A stretch of DNA of 64,000 nucleotides, from contig NZ_JBMWAN010000001.1 of NCBI RefSeq assembly GCF_049546785.1, positions 248,001 to 312,000 of the forward strand, written 5' to 3'. The stretch is from Nitrospira_D sp035465795 (lineage in GTDB: Bacteria; Nitrospirota; Nitrospiria; Nitrospirales; Nitrospiraceae). Both the position numbers and the translations under genes were made by a program. This document shows positions 8,909 to 17,816 of the stretch, piece after piece (the first letter of the stretch is position 1; each line of letters starts with the position of its first letter). The notes beneath the pieces were generated by a model. That model did not search any database, was not told the origin of the DNA, and worked only from the letters and a program-made list of their open reading frames with translations.

Positions 8909-10191
8909 GGCGCCCCCAGAATCCGGTCGATCTGCCTCCGCGCCGATACCAGCGCCGCCTCCGGAGTTTTCAACCCCACGACCACGGCGCTGAGTTCCGG
9001 TTGCAGGACCTGCGATATCATCAGATAGTACGGGGTGACCGGCCTGGGTTTGGCCCTGAGAATGACGGGCGAAAGCGCCGCGAGCCAGGGCTTGGCCTCG
9101 AGCAGGGACGAGTCCTGGTAGAGATCCGATCGTCCCGGCAGATAGCCCAGTTCCAGCGCGAGCCGTTTCTGAATCGCGGAAGAGGCAAGGTACCGGAGCA
9201 GATCCTTCGCCTCGAGGGGATGAGGCGCCCGCTCCGGCACGGCCAGCATCCAGCCGCCCAGGGTCGGGACCGACTCATGGCCGGGAAACGAGGGGACCGG
9301 GGCCAGCCCGATCTTGCCGCGGACCGGAGAACCTTCCGCCTGGAGCAGCGACCAGGCATAGGGCCAGTTCCGCATGAAGACGGCGCGTCCGGCGCCGAAC
9401 AGGTGCCGCGTCGCCTCTTCGTCCGCCGTCGTCACGAAGGACGGGGACAGTCGTTCCTCCACCAGGGTCCGCATGTACCCGAGCGCCGCTTCCCCCTCCG
9501 GATTGCGGTCGCCCAGAAGCCCGCCTCCGTGCCCCCGGACAAATTCCAGCGCCACACAGACCAACCCCTCGTATTGTTTGCCCTGCCAGAGAAATCCTCT
9601 GAGATCGGGATCCTGTTCCCGATCGAGAATCGCGCGGGTGATGCGGGCGAGCTCAGGCCAGGTCTTCGGCGGAGCAAAGCCGTAACGCTCCAGCAAATCC
9701 CGCCGGTAGTAGAGCACCCCAGCGTCCACATACCACGGGAGCGCGTAGAGCCGCGCTTCATAGGTGGCAGACTCGAGCGCGCCGGCCACGAAGGTCTTAC
9801 GCTCAGGATCCGGCAGCCCCTGGTCCACCGGCTGAATCCATCCGGCTCGGGCGAACTCCTGCACCCAGATGACATCCACCGCCAGAAGATCGAACGGCAC
9901 GCTCTTGCCTTCGAGATTGATGGCGTAAAACTGATGCTGCTGGTCGGTCGACGACGGCAGGATCTCTTCCCGCACGGTCACGCCGGGATGCGCCTGTTCG
10001 AATTCGCGGAGCAGGCCGGAGAGGACTTGCGGGTCGCCCGAGAGTTTACCGTGCTTGAACACGACGACGGTCGGGGGCGGAGATGAAGAGTGATCGGCGG
10101 CCGGGAGACAGGAAGCGAGGAGCATGCACGCACAGGTCAGCGCCGAACAGATCGGCGGCGGCCACCGGCGTGTCAACGGAACCGCGCTCAT
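8905..10191 (-). CDS. ABC transporter substrate-binding lipoprotein (family 1, sugar type)
   Basis: Solute-binding protein that captures the substrate outside the inner membrane and hands it to the permeases. It has 428 residues from the ATG at 10191. The N-terminus carries a hydrophobic stretch ending in LLASC, a lipobox, so it is probably lipid-anchored. The mature part starts VVVFKHGKLSGDPQ and continues with LREFEQAHPGV, typical of sugar-binding family 1 proteins (MalE/UgpB/trehalose-binding). The start overlaps the stop of the upstream membrane-protein gene by 4 bp, joining the importer to that gene. Confidence 0.88.
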   Translation of the reverse strand: MSAVPLTRRWPPPICSALTCACMLLASCLPAADHSSSPPPTVVVFKHGKLSGDPQVLSGLLREFEQAHPGVTVREEILPSSTDQQHQFYAINLEGKSVPFDLLAVDVIWVQEFARAGWIQPVDQGLPDPERKTFVAGALESATYEARLYALPWYVDAGVLYYRRDLLERYGFAPPKTWPELARITRAILDREQDPDLRGFLWQGKQYEGLVCVALEFVRGHGGGLLGDRNPEGEAALGYMRTLVEERLSPSFVTTADEEATRHLFGAGRAVFMRNWPYAWSLLQAEGSPVRGKIGLAPVPSFPGHESVPTLGGWMLAVPERAPHPLEAKDLLRYLASSAIQKRLALELGYLPGRSDLYQDSSLLEAKPWLAALSPVILRAKPRPVTPYYLMISQVLQPELSAVVVGLKTPEAALVSARRQIDRILGAP

Positions 10192-10895
10192 AGGTGTCTG
10201 AGATCCTCCGGCGGACGATCCTTCGTTCGACTCGACAGTTTTCCTTCCAGATAGTCCTTCGCCAGATCTTTCGCGCCGAGGCCAAAGGCGATCGCGCCCG
10301 CGAGCACTACCCCGCCGAACGTGAGGGCGAACCCGGCGACGACGACGTGCTGGGCAATGCCCAGTTGCTCCAGCGCCATGGCGATCGCCGTGAGTTGCAC
10401 TCCCCAGCGCGCGACATCGGCGACCAGCCGGGCCGGAGGAAGCCCGGCATTGACGGCGGCGATGAGTACGCCCTGGGAGATGAAGTTGGAGACCACATAC
10501 CCCGCCACCAGAATCACCGTGCTGAGAAAGAGATGCGGCAGATAGGCCAGAAAGGACTGGGCGAATTGATTGATGGGTTTGAGGTTCAGCGCGCCCAGCG
10601 CCGCCAGGGCCGCAAAGAGAAAGACCATCCAATAGGCTGCGCGACCAATGAGATAGGAGGGGTTCTTCTTCACGCCGCCGCGGGCCAGGGCCGCGGTCAC
10701 GCCGAGCCGATCGGCGAGGTGATCCAGACGGATGATCCTCAACACCCGCTCCACCGCATAGCCGAGCAACCAGGCGGAGATCAGGCCTATCATGACGATG
10801 AGGAACATCGCAAACACGTTCGGCAGGATCGCGAGGATGTCCCGCCCCAAGACCGCCAGCGGATTGAACACGGCCTTATCCAAAAAATCACTCAT
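10188..10895 (-). CDS. Membrane protein with conserved TM helices (MscS-like TM-helix family)
   Basis: About 235 residues with four to five hydrophobic segments and a glycine-rich final helix GFALTFGGVVLAGAIAFGLGAKDLAKDYLEGK. This motif is shared by the conserved TM-helix proteins related to MscS channels. No large cytoplasmic MscS beta domain follows, so channel function is uncertain. Two ATGs are adjacent (10898, 10895); AGGAGG lies five bases before the second, which I chose. It overlaps the glycosyltransferase end upstream and the binding-protein start downstream. In an osmolyte operon a tension-sensing or solute-release role is plausible but inferred. Confidence 0.75.
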   Translation of the reverse strand: MSDFLDKAVFNPLAVLGRDILAILPNVFAMFLIVMIGLISAWLLGYAVERVLRIIRLDHLADRLGVTAALARGGVKKNPSYLIGRAAYWMVFLFAALAALGALNLKPINQFAQSFLAYLPHLFLSTVILVAGYVVSNFISQGVLIAAVNAGLPPARLVADVARWGVQLTAIAMALEQLGIAQHVVVAGFALTFGGVVLAGAIAFGLGAKDLAKDYLEGKLSSRTKDRPPEDLRHL

Positions 10896-12213
10896 CATGA
10901 CCTCCTTCCGGACCGGCAGACTCACCCTGTGACGGCAAATCGCTTCCGGGGAACCGCCAGCGCTCGAGCAGATAGGGCTTCCTGCGTTCGAAGACCTCGC
11001 AGAGCCTTTCAATCCGCTGTTCGGCCTCTTTCGAGGTTAATCCCTCCGTCTCCAGGACAAACGTGGCGGTCCGTCCCAAATAGAGCGGCGTCATGGCCTT
11101 GAGTAGATGGTCGCGCGGCATGACGCGCCGATGGTAGGCGGCGGCCACATCATAGACCAGCTGCGCCCACAACTCGTCCGGCAGGGAAAAACGCTGGGAG
11201 GGACAGTCTTTGAGCGGCAAGAGGCCTTCATACGTGTCCGCCGCCAGCATCTGCCTCCATAGGGCTCCCAGGTCCGTAAGGCCCTGCCGGAAATGCGCGA
11301 TCATCCGGTCGACATTGACGTTGACCGGCTCCACGCCGACTTCGTACTGAAAACCGAACAGCTTCACGGGATTGGACGACTCCACGGTCGACCAGATGGA
11401 GTTATGTTCTTCCATCAAGGCGAAGACCGCGCCGACCACCTGTACGAGCATGCTCGAGAGGTCCGCCGCCGGATCTTTCGGATTATGAATCTTGGCGCCA
11501 AGAAAACTCTGACAGACCCGCGCGCCGCTCGCGATCGCCTCGGTCGTCATCCAGATATCGATTCCGAATTTCGCGACTTCGGACTCCCAGACGTGCTGAT
11601 CCAGGTAGTGTTCCGTGAGCCGCCCCGAGAACCCGAAATCCCCGCCGATCGGCTGGCGGATGCGCTGACCGTACAGGGCGCGGGTCAGGGGATAGACAAT
11701 GCTGTTGGTAATGGTCCCGTCGTACTTGTGGCGCAGATAGTAGGGCGCCACGTAATCGTAGCCTTCCTCCAGCACCGGCCTGATCAACAGTTCAACCCAT
11801 TCCGGAGTGATGCTGCGCAGGTCCGAATCCACGACGGCGCAGGCTTTGGCTCCCAGCCGGCGCGCGATCTCGAAGATCGTCCTGAACGCGCTGCCTTTCC
11901 CCGGAATCCCGTGGTAGGGCGTGACGATCTTGTGCAATGGGCTCTGACGGTCGCTGATCAGGAGCGCCCCGAAATCCACGAGCGTCCGGCTGACGATCTC
12001 CGTGGTCCCGTCCGTGGAGGTCCCGTCGGAGTTGATCAAGGCGGCCCGCCGGTCCGGGAAATATTTGGCGAGACCGGCGCTGACCGCCCGCACCACATGG
12101 CCGATCGTGTCGGCGTTGTTGTAGCTCGGGATGCCGACCACGATGTCGACCTCTCCGATTCGCTGGACCGCCGACTCGGTCTCGGACGCCAGCGGTGTCC
12201 CGATGTTCGGCAC
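10888..12213 (-). CDS. GT-A glycosyltransferase, mannosylglycerate-synthase-like
   Basis: A 441-residue glycosyltransferase. It shows the N-terminal nucleotide-sugar fold VDIVVGIPSYNNADTIG, GIPGKGSAFRTIFEIA, a metal-binding DxD as VVDSDLRSITPEW, and acceptor-side motifs QPIGGDFGFSG and KFGIDIWMTTEA. The QP(L/I)GG and GID patterns resemble GT78 mannosylglycerate synthases, which make glyceryl glycosides in one step. This suggests a compatible-solute role but the sugar donor is not certain. The start is a GTG at 12213 with AGGAGG eleven bases upstream, a long spacing. It follows gpgS by 82 bp on the same strand. Confidence 0.75.
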   Translation of the reverse strand: MPNIGTPLASETESAVQRIGEVDIVVGIPSYNNADTIGHVVRAVSAGLAKYFPDRRAALINSDGTSTDGTTEIVSRTLVDFGALLISDRQSPLHKIVTPYHGIPGKGSAFRTIFEIARRLGAKACAVVDSDLRSITPEWVELLIRPVLEEGYDYVAPYYLRHKYDGTITNSIVYPLTRALYGQRIRQPIGGDFGFSGRLTEHYLDQHVWESEVAKFGIDIWMTTEAIASGARVCQSFLGAKIHNPKDPAADLSSMLVQVVGAVFALMEEHNSIWSTVESSNPVKLFGFQYEVGVEPVNVNVDRMIAHFRQGLTDLGALWRQMLAADTYEGLLPLKDCPSQRFSLPDELWAQLVYDVAAAYHRRVMPRDHLLKAMTPLYLGRTATFVLETEGLTSKEAEQRIERLCEVFERRKPYLLERWRFPGSDLPSQGESAGPEGGHDE

Positions 12214-12276
12214 GGCTATTCGTACCTCCTGTACCCGTAGAGTTTACGGAGGGCGGCGGGGTGTCCGGCGGTATCC

Positions 12277-12297
12277 GACGGCCGGAACCGGCCCGTC
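12277..12297 (-). other. Hairpin directly after gpgS stop
   Basis: GACGGCCGG, an AA loop, then CCGGCCCGTC form a strong GC-rich stem with one bulged base that overlaps the last bases of gpgS. No T-run follows on the minus strand, so it is not a classic intrinsic terminator. It could attenuate transcription or protect the 3' end of gpgS mRNA within the operon. Confidence 0.35.
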
Positions 12298-13543
12298 AGG
12301 GCTTTGATTCCGCCCCCAGTCCGCTCGCCGGCTCCCACGCATGATCCTCTTCCACCGCCCTGACGATTCGCTCGAAGATGTCCGGGGCCGCGTGCACCAC
12401 CCGGCTCCAGTTTGAAATCATCGGCACGCCGAGCGGATCCTCCAGGAATCCCGACGTCGCCAGCTTGATCCCGGTGAGGAACGCCTCGACCGCGGTCCGT
12501 TCCTGATGGCGATCGAACTGCAGGCTGTTGATGGCGGCATCGTCCTCGTACCGGCGAATCGCCTCGTGCGCCGCCTGCAGATAGGTGGCGCGGAGGGTCT
12601 TGAGCAGCTCATCCGAGAGCACGACGCCCTGGCTGGCCAGGTTCCGGAACAGCGATTTGGAAATATCCACGCACATTTTCAACAGACCGCCCTCCGGATC
12701 ATCGGCGGACAAGGCCTGGTGTTTATGCTCGTAGGCATCGGCGAGATCCGCCTGGCAGACCCGGCGCAGCGCGCAATTGCGATAGACTTCGGCCAGCACG
12801 CCGACTTCCAAGCCCCAATCACCCGGGATGCGGTTGATCCAGGCCAGATCGCGCACCATCGCAAACTCCCCGGCCAGGGGATACCGGAAGCTGTCCAGGA
12901 ACGTCAGCAACGGCTGGGGGCCGACCAGCTGCCCCAGGCTGCGGATGAGCGGCGTCATGAACAACCTGGTCACACGCCCGTGGAGACGATCGGTCACCCG
13001 GCTGTAGTAGCCTTTGCAGAACTCGTAGCCGAGATTCGGGTTCGCCACCGGATAACAGAGCCGCGCGAGATATTCCCGCCGATAACTCACGATGTCCGCA
13101 TCGTGCAGCGCAATGACGTTGCTGCGCCCGCGGGCGAGCACGTACCCGAAGGCCAGCCAGCAGGATTGGCCTTTCCCCGGCAGGCCCACGTCGATCCCCA
13201 AACCCGTCAGTCCCCGGAGGATCTCTTGAATGCGCGGGCCGTCGACCCAGACAAGCCGCACGTTCTGCGGCAGACGCTGAAAATATTCTTTCGCCCGGCG
13301 GAATTCGAGCGCCGAGGCGCGGCCGAGCGCGACCACGACCTCGTTGAGATAACCGACCTGCCCGAGCTCATCGAGAATACCCTGCAGGGCCGGCCGTTCC
13401 AACTCCGCATACAGCGACGGCAAGACCAACGCGATCGGATTCACCCGGGCATGGCGCTCCAACTCCGCCTCAAGCCGGTCGATGTTCGGCTGTCCCAGCC
13501 GATGCAACACCGTCACGACCCCGTTCTGGAAAAAATCCGACAA
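12296..13543 (-). CDS. gpgS: Glucosyl-3-phosphoglycerate synthase (GT81-type GpgS)
   Basis: GpgS couples NDP-glucose to 3-phosphoglycerate, giving glucosyl-3-phosphoglycerate. A phosphatase then yields the osmolyte glucosylglycerate. The 415-residue protein shows GLPGKGQSCWLAFGYVLA, the metal-binding DADIVSYRREYL, a KGYYSRV segment, RVTRLFMTPLI, YPLAGEFAMVR and WGLEVGVLAEVY, all aligned with mycobacterial and Persephonella GpgS. The start is a TTG at 13543, chosen because GGGAGG stands seven bases before it and no ATG fits. It begins the minus-strand osmolyte run and is divergent from a matching HAD phosphatase. Confidence 0.85.
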   Translation of the reverse strand: MSDFFQNGVVTVLHRLGQPNIDRLEAELERHARVNPIALVLPSLYAELERPALQGILDELGQVGYLNEVVVALGRASALEFRRAKEYFQRLPQNVRLVWVDGPRIQEILRGLTGLGIDVGLPGKGQSCWLAFGYVLARGRSNVIALHDADIVSYRREYLARLCYPVANPNLGYEFCKGYYSRVTDRLHGRVTRLFMTPLIRSLGQLVGPQPLLTFLDSFRYPLAGEFAMVRDLAWINRIPGDWGLEVGVLAEVYRNCALRRVCQADLADAYEHKHQALSADDPEGGLLKMCVDISKSLFRNLASQGVVLSDELLKTLRATYLQAAHEAIRRYEDDAAINSLQFDRHQERTAVEAFLTGIKLATSGFLEDPLGVPMISNWSRVVHAAPDIFERIVRAVEEDHAWEPASGLGAESKP

Positions 13544-13966
13544 TGCGCAACCTCCCGTCCGTGGCAGCGCGGGTCCCTTCGACGAATCCGGCCTGCCTCA
13601 GCGCAAGCCCCGTTTCACAAGCCGGTCCTTCCCTCGTCGATGGATGATTCACCAACCTATTCCTTACACAAGCAATGAAGAGTATGGCAAGCACGATGCC
13701 TGCAATCAAGTCAGCCTAATCTCCTTCCCGCTGGTAATTCAGTTCGAGTCCATGGCACAAAGAGGCGTCGCGTGAAATCCTCGGGCGCATAGCGCGATGC
13801 GTGATGACCTCTCCGCCCATGGGCGGACTTCGCTCGCGGCAGCGGAGACGGACGAACGGACTCAGTCCCGGTTCAGTCATCCGGGAACAGGCCTGCGCGC
13901 ATCCGTCAGCGCTTCCATGAGCATTCGTCTCGCTGAGTCAGGACAGAGGAAGGAACAGAACCGCGC
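13544..13966. promoter_or_regulatory. Divergent intergenic region between gpgS and phosphatase gene
   Basis: A 423-bp gap separates two divergent genes of the same pathway, so promoters for both should lie here. I found no convincing -35/-10 pair or operator and no small gene with a ribosome binding site. Confidence 0.4.
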
Positions 13967-14791
13967 ATGCTCCGTGTGGTCGTGTTTACCGATCTCGATG
14001 GATCGCTCCTTGATGCCGGCTCCTACTCCTTTGCAGCGGCGCAGGAGGCGTTGGACCTGCTGCGCGCCCGCGAAGCGCCGCTGATTCTCGCCTCCAGCAA
14101 GACGCGAGCCGAAATGGAACCGCTTCGCGCGCAACTCGGGAATCACGATCCGTTTATCGTGGAGAACGGGGGAGCGGTCTTTGTGCCGAGGGAGTCTTGC
14201 AGCGTCCCCCCGAAAGACTCCGTTCAACGAGGCGCCTATTACGTGACCGAGCTCGGAGCCCCCTATGCAGCGCTCCGCGCGGCCCTCAAGAGCCTCGTGC
14301 GAGAGTCAGGAACGCCCCTACGAGGATTCGGCGACCTGTCCCGGCAAGAGATCGCCGATCTGACGGGACTCACGGTGGAAGCCGCCGCGCTGGCCAGGCA
14401 GAGGGAGTACGACGAGCCGTTGGTGATCGACGGCCCGCCGGACCTCATCGAACGTCTCGCTCCCCTGGTCCAAGCCAAGGGACTCCGTCTTCTGCGAGCC
14501 GGCCGCTTCTATCATCTCAGCGGAGCGACGGACAAGGGAGCGGCCTGCCGGCATCTCATCGCGACGTACCGACAAGCCGCCGCAATGAGAGGCGACAGGG
14601 TCGTCACCGTCGGCATCGGGGACAGTCTCAACGATCTGCCCATGCTGGCCGAGATGGATCGACCGATTGCGGTTCAAAAGCCCGACGGATCATATGATCC
14701 CGGCATCGCAATCCCCCGGCTGGAGTTCGCTCCGGGGCCCGGCCCGAGCGGATGGAATCGCGCGGTGCTCGACATCCTCAAGGCTCACTGA
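13967..14791 (+). CDS. HAD phosphatase, mannosyl/glucosyl-3-phosphoglycerate phosphatase type
   Basis: A 274-residue HAD-IIB protein. It should remove the phosphate from the GpgS product to give glucosylglycerate. The nucleophile motif is FTDLDGSLLD (residues 7-16), motif II ASSKTRAEM, then IVENGGAVFVP typical of the MPGP family, a C2-type cap, Lys in the HLSGATDKG segment, and motif III/IV GIGDSLNDLPML. The divergent position next to gpgS supports the pathway. A close paralog is at 42257-43132, so which one is the true GpgP is open. Confidence 0.85.
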   Translation: MLRVVVFTDLDGSLLDAGSYSFAAAQEALDLLRAREAPLILASSKTRAEMEPLRAQLGNHDPFIVENGGAVFVPRESCSVPPKDSVQRGAYYVTELGAPYAALRAALKSLVRESGTPLRGFGDLSRQEIADLTGLTVEAAALARQREYDEPLVIDGPPDLIERLAPLVQAKGLRLLRAGRFYHLSGATDKGAACRHLIATYRQAAAMRGDRVVTVGIGDSLNDLPMLAEMDRPIAVQKPDGSYDPGIAIPRLEFAPGPGPSGWNRAVLDILKAH

Positions 14792-14856
14792 GCCTCTCCA
14801 AGGAGCACCGTTCACGTTCCGCCCTGCCGGGAGGCGGAGCGGATGGGCCAGCCGAC

Positions 14857-15966
14857 TTACTCAATGAGGAGCGCCTGCGGGTGGACGCCGAACTGCTCCA
14901 ATTTTTCTACGCGGACCCCGATGAGGCGGATCAATTTCCCCAGGGGGTTTTCACGATCGTCCAGGAAAGGCGCCAGGAGATTCATCGCCTCCCGTTGAAG
15001 GACCGCGAGCGAGTTCGTGGGAACGGACAAGGTGTGACTGCGTGATTTCGTTTCAAAATCGGCAAAGCGCACCGTAAGCACCACCGTGCGAAAATGCGTG
15101 AATCCTTCGGCGGTGGCCCGGCGCATTACATCCTCGCTCATGGCCCTGAGTCGTTCGGTCAGGAAGGAGGAATCGCCGGTGTCCTGTTCGAAGGTCTCCT
15201 GCTCCCCGACGGATTTGGCTTCATACGTTTCCTCGACCGGAGACTCGTCCCTGCCGCGGACTTTCTCATAGAGATCCCCCCCTCGTTTTCCGAACATTCC
15301 ACGCAACTCTTGCTGCGAGAACGACCGCATGTCTTTGACGGTCTTGACGCCGACTCTGGCGAGTTCTGCTTCGGTCTTGGGGCCGATCCCCGGGATGGTC
15401 CGCACAGGAAGTGGGGCGAGGAAGGATGCAACCTCTCCTTCTCTCACGACGGTCAGGCCATCGGGCTTGCGCAGACCGGAGGCGATTTTGGCGACGAGCT
15501 TGTTGGGGCCGATGCCGACCGAGGCAGTCAGATGCTCCTCATCCCCTATGGCGCATTTCATCTTGCGGCAGACCTCTTCGGCGAGGCGATAGGATTCGCA
15601 CGAACTCAGGTCGAAATAGGCTTCGTCGATGCTGGCCGGCTCAACCAGAAAGACGAACCGCCGCAGGGTCTCCATCACATGGGCGGAGACTTCGGCATAC
15701 CGTTCCATGCGCACGGGCAGAAACCTGGCCGGAGGCCGTCCCTGCCTCTTTGCGGCTTCCGACAGCCGCCAGGCCTTTGAGATGGGCAGGGCCGAATGGA
15801 TTCCGTACTCACGGGCCTTGTAGTTGGCGGTGGACACCACGCCGCGCCCCTTCCCGCCACGGGGATCGGCCCCCACTACAATCGGCAACCCGCGCAGCGA
15901 CGGATTTTCACGCTCCTCAATCGCCGCAAAGAAGGCGTCCATATCGAGGTGGCCGACAATTCTCAT
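14857..15966 (-). CDS. dinB: DNA polymerase IV (Y-family)
   Basis: Error-prone translesion polymerase of 369 residues. It begins with the palm motif HLDMDAFFAAIE (Asp metal ligands), then YKAREYGIHSALP, and the second catalytic motif EPASIDEAYFD with the DE pair. Helix-hairpin-helix LPVRTIPGIGPKTEAELARVGVKTV follows, and then the little-finger domain ending in RLIGVRVEKLEQ. The C-terminus ends HPQALLIE rather than the usual QLxLF clamp-binding motif; a weak clamp motif is possible. It is converging with the phosphatase gene upstream. No LexA box was identified. Confidence 0.95.
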   Translation of the reverse strand: MRIVGHLDMDAFFAAIEERENPSLRGLPIVVGADPRGGKGRGVVSTANYKAREYGIHSALPISKAWRLSEAAKRQGRPPARFLPVRMERYAEVSAHVMETLRRFVFLVEPASIDEAYFDLSSCESYRLAEEVCRKMKCAIGDEEHLTASVGIGPNKLVAKIASGLRKPDGLTVVREGEVASFLAPLPVRTIPGIGPKTEAELARVGVKTVKDMRSFSQQELRGMFGKRGGDLYEKVRGRDESPVEETYEAKSVGEQETFEQDTGDSSFLTERLRAMSEDVMRRATAEGFTHFRTVVLTVRFADFETKSRSHTLSVPTNSLAVLQREAMNLLAPFLDDRENPLGKLIRLIGVRVEKLEQFGVHPQALLIE

Positions 15967-16021
15967 GAGGATTCACTCGCGTGAGGCTTGCGCTGGGGGA
16001 CAGTGCTCGAATCACCTTGTT

Positions 16022-16261
16022 TCATCGTTGCTCGAACAAGATGATCTCCCACTCGCCGGACGGCATATCGTGCCGCAAGATGTAGAGTGCCCCGTCATTA
16101 CCCCGAACCTTGAAGTAGCGGTGGTCCATGCCGGGCCAGCAATCGAGGACTGCCACAATCGCGATGCGACGATCGCCCAGGAAAAAGAGGCGAGGCACTT
16201 CTTCCCCTCCCTGCCCCTGAGCACACTCCACTCGCACGATCACTCCCGGGTCTGCTCTCAT
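16022..16261 (-). CDS. Small conserved-looking hypothetical protein
   Basis: About 79 residues, with a C-terminal half reading CWPGMDHRYFKVRGNDGALYILRHD and then EWEIILFEQ, which looks like a compact beta-rich domain. I do not recognise a named family. The start is uncertain: ATG at 16261 or GTG at 16270, with no clear ribosome binding site for either. It lies between dinB and the DksA-like gene on the same strand. Confidence 0.6.
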   Translation of the reverse strand: MRADPGVIVRVECAQGQGGEEVPRLFFLGDRRIAIVAVLDCWPGMDHRYFKVRGNDGALYILRHDMPSGEWEIILFEQR

Positions 16262-16306
16262 ACAGATCACGCATGGCCCCGCACAGGACAGGGCCCGCCC
16301 CTCACC

Positions 16307-16654
16307 TTATCTCTTCAACGCCTCCCCTGCCTCGCCGCAGGCCAGGCAGGTCGTCGCCGTAGGCACGGCCTGCAGTCGGGCGACCGGAATGTCCTTGCCG
16401 CAGCCCTCGCAGCGCCCATACGAACCGGCCTCGATTCTCGTGAGGGCCAGGTCGATGGCTTCGATTTCCCTCTTGGCCCGTTCATCCAATCGATCGAGCA
16501 ACCGTACCATCGTTTCCGTTTGCCCCCGCTCTTCCGCTTCACGCTCCACATCCGTCTCGAGCCACAGCAGATCCTCTTCCGTCTGCGCGGCCTGACGAAA
16601 CAGCTCCCGCCGTTGCGCCAGAAGCTTGCTCCGAAAGTCCTGTAAAGCCAGCAT
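16307..16654 (-). CDS. DksA/TraR-type zinc-finger protein
   Basis: A 115-residue protein with an N-terminal coiled coil (RSKLLAQRRELFRQAAQTEEDLLW and following charged helix). The C-terminus has the DksA C4 zinc finger: CEGCG, then 17 residues later CLACG. Such proteins bind RNA polymerase through the secondary channel or act as general stress regulators. The acidic tip of true DksA is not obvious, so it may be a DksA-like relative. AAGGGAAAGGA precedes the ATG at 16654; the open frame further upstream is not supported. Its upstream region is shared with the gene at 17154-17468. Confidence 0.88.
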   Translation of the reverse strand: MLALQDFRSKLLAQRRELFRQAAQTEEDLLWLETDVEREAEERGQTETMVRLLDRLDERAKREIEAIDLALTRIEAGSYGRCEGCGKDIPVARLQAVPTATTCLACGEAGEALKR

Positions 16655-16778
16655 GATGTCCTTTCCCTTCTGTTGATGAGCCCTGTGCGACTTCGCACCT
16701 TGATTGTGAGAGGTTTGCGGCGCCCTCGCGGCTGACAGGTGGCAGGGCCCCCCTTGCCGCCCGCTCACAGAAGCCAGA

Positions 16779-16948
16779 GCATTCACGATGCCACGATGGC
16801 GAAGAGATCAGTGAAAGCCAATACGAATGGAATCACAACGGGTTAAGATCTCACCCGAATGGTCACAGATCAGGGAAGAGGACGGATGCTGGGGTATATT
16901 AGGCCATGGGGAGCCTGGTCATTGTCGCCATTTGCCTCAGAAACAGGA
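16779..16948 (-). repeat. Duplicated promoter/leader segment, copy A
   Basis: This 170-bp segment is repeated at 17594-17762 with high similarity. It ends 125 bp before the start of the DksA-like gene; copy B lies 126 bp before the zinc-ribbon gene in the same orientation. On the minus strand both copies hold TAATAT (complement of 16896-16901 here), a good -10 candidate, with CAATGA/CAATGG about 17-18 bases upstream as a weak -35. Conserved blocks around AACGGGTTAAGATCT and GCCACGATGGCGAAGAGATC suggest more than a promoter, perhaps a structured leader. Confidence 0.7.
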
Positions 16949-17153
16949 GGTTTGTTGTGGTCATGGGGCACTCCTTTACGTCAACGCATCGTCACCCCCA
17001 TCAAACGGTGTGTGCCCGTGCGCATCCGCCATGAGCGACTGGCGTTCATAGGGAAGACCCCTGTCGGCTTCACGGCGACATCCTCGCGCTGGAGTGCAGA
17101 GTATCGGATCATCGCATCAGAGGAAACCTTCAGGCATCCCCAACAGACTCCGC

Positions 17154-17468
17154 CTACATGCTCCTGGCGCGTTCGTGACAGTGTGGGCACAGTATTTCCA
17201 CTGGAGGCGCAACATTGACGACAAACGCCAGGGACTGGCATCGATGGCATCGCACCGGTCTGGTCCTGACCAGCAATTGCGCACGAAGGTGTCCGGGCAG
17301 CAAGGCGGCCTCTTTCCGCAAATCCGTACAGCTTCGATGACAATCCTCACAGACCATCCCGACAGCGGGCGAATCAAACACCAGGACCGGCGCGAGCTTC
17401 CGGCAGTGAAAACAACGCACCGGCCGCGAATGATCGGGAGAATGACGACCCTCACCAGCCAGCCTCAT
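17154..17468 (-). CDS. Small protein with two tandem zinc-ribbon modules
   Basis: 104 residues. Four CxxC knuckles make two modules: CFHC with CEDC (first half) and CHRC with CPHC (second half), so it appears to be an internally duplicated zinc ribbon. The start at 17468 is backed by GGAGG seven bases upstream. It lacks a catalytic domain; a nucleic-acid or protein-binding role is possible. It shares a duplicated upstream region with the DksA-like gene, which hints that the two zinc proteins are co-regulated. I do not recognise a named family. Confidence 0.75.
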   Translation of the reverse strand: MRLAGEGRHSPDHSRPVRCFHCRKLAPVLVFDSPAVGMVCEDCHRSCTDLRKEAALLPGHLRAQLLVRTRPVRCHRCQSLAFVVNVAPPVEILCPHCHERARSM

Positions 17469-17593
17469 ACAGATACCTCCGGGCTCATCCGCCCGATCTA
17501 ATGTGACCCCCTCTGGCTCTTCTGATCGTTGTCGGAGGTTGTCCCCCGGACAGCGGCACCGTTCTCATGAGCCGCCGACAGATAAAACCCGAA

Positions 17594-17762
17594 GCATTCA
17601 CAATGCCACGATGGCGAAGAGATCCATAAAAGTCAATCTGGATGGAATCACAACGGGTTAAGATCTAACCCGGATGGTCAGCCCGCAGGAGGAGAACGGC
17701 CGCCGGGGTATATTAGGCCATGAAGAGCCCGGCCATTGTCGCCAATTGCCTCAGCAACAGGA
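17594..17762 (-). repeat. Duplicated promoter/leader segment, copy B
   Basis: Second copy of the segment at 16779-16948. The TAATAT -10 candidate is the complement of 17710-17715. Similarity begins at GCATTCACAATGCC and ends after CCTCAGCAACAGGA; sequence on either side diverges. It stands 126 bp upstream of the double zinc-ribbon gene start. Confidence 0.7.
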
Positions 17763-17816
17763 CTTCGGGTTCGCGTCACGATCAACAGGTATGGCGCGCG
17801 AGCCGCTGGAGGATTC

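Noticed and set aside
13482..14084. Small plus-strand frames in the gpgS-phosphatase gap
   Set aside because: No ribosome binding sites and no family features; the gap is better seen as a divergent promoter region.
16859..17218. Plus-strand 119-codon frame resembling a degraded PilZ domain
   Set aside because: It overlaps the promoter-like duplicated segment and the minus-strand zinc-ribbon gene, and lacks RxxxR and D/NxSxxG.
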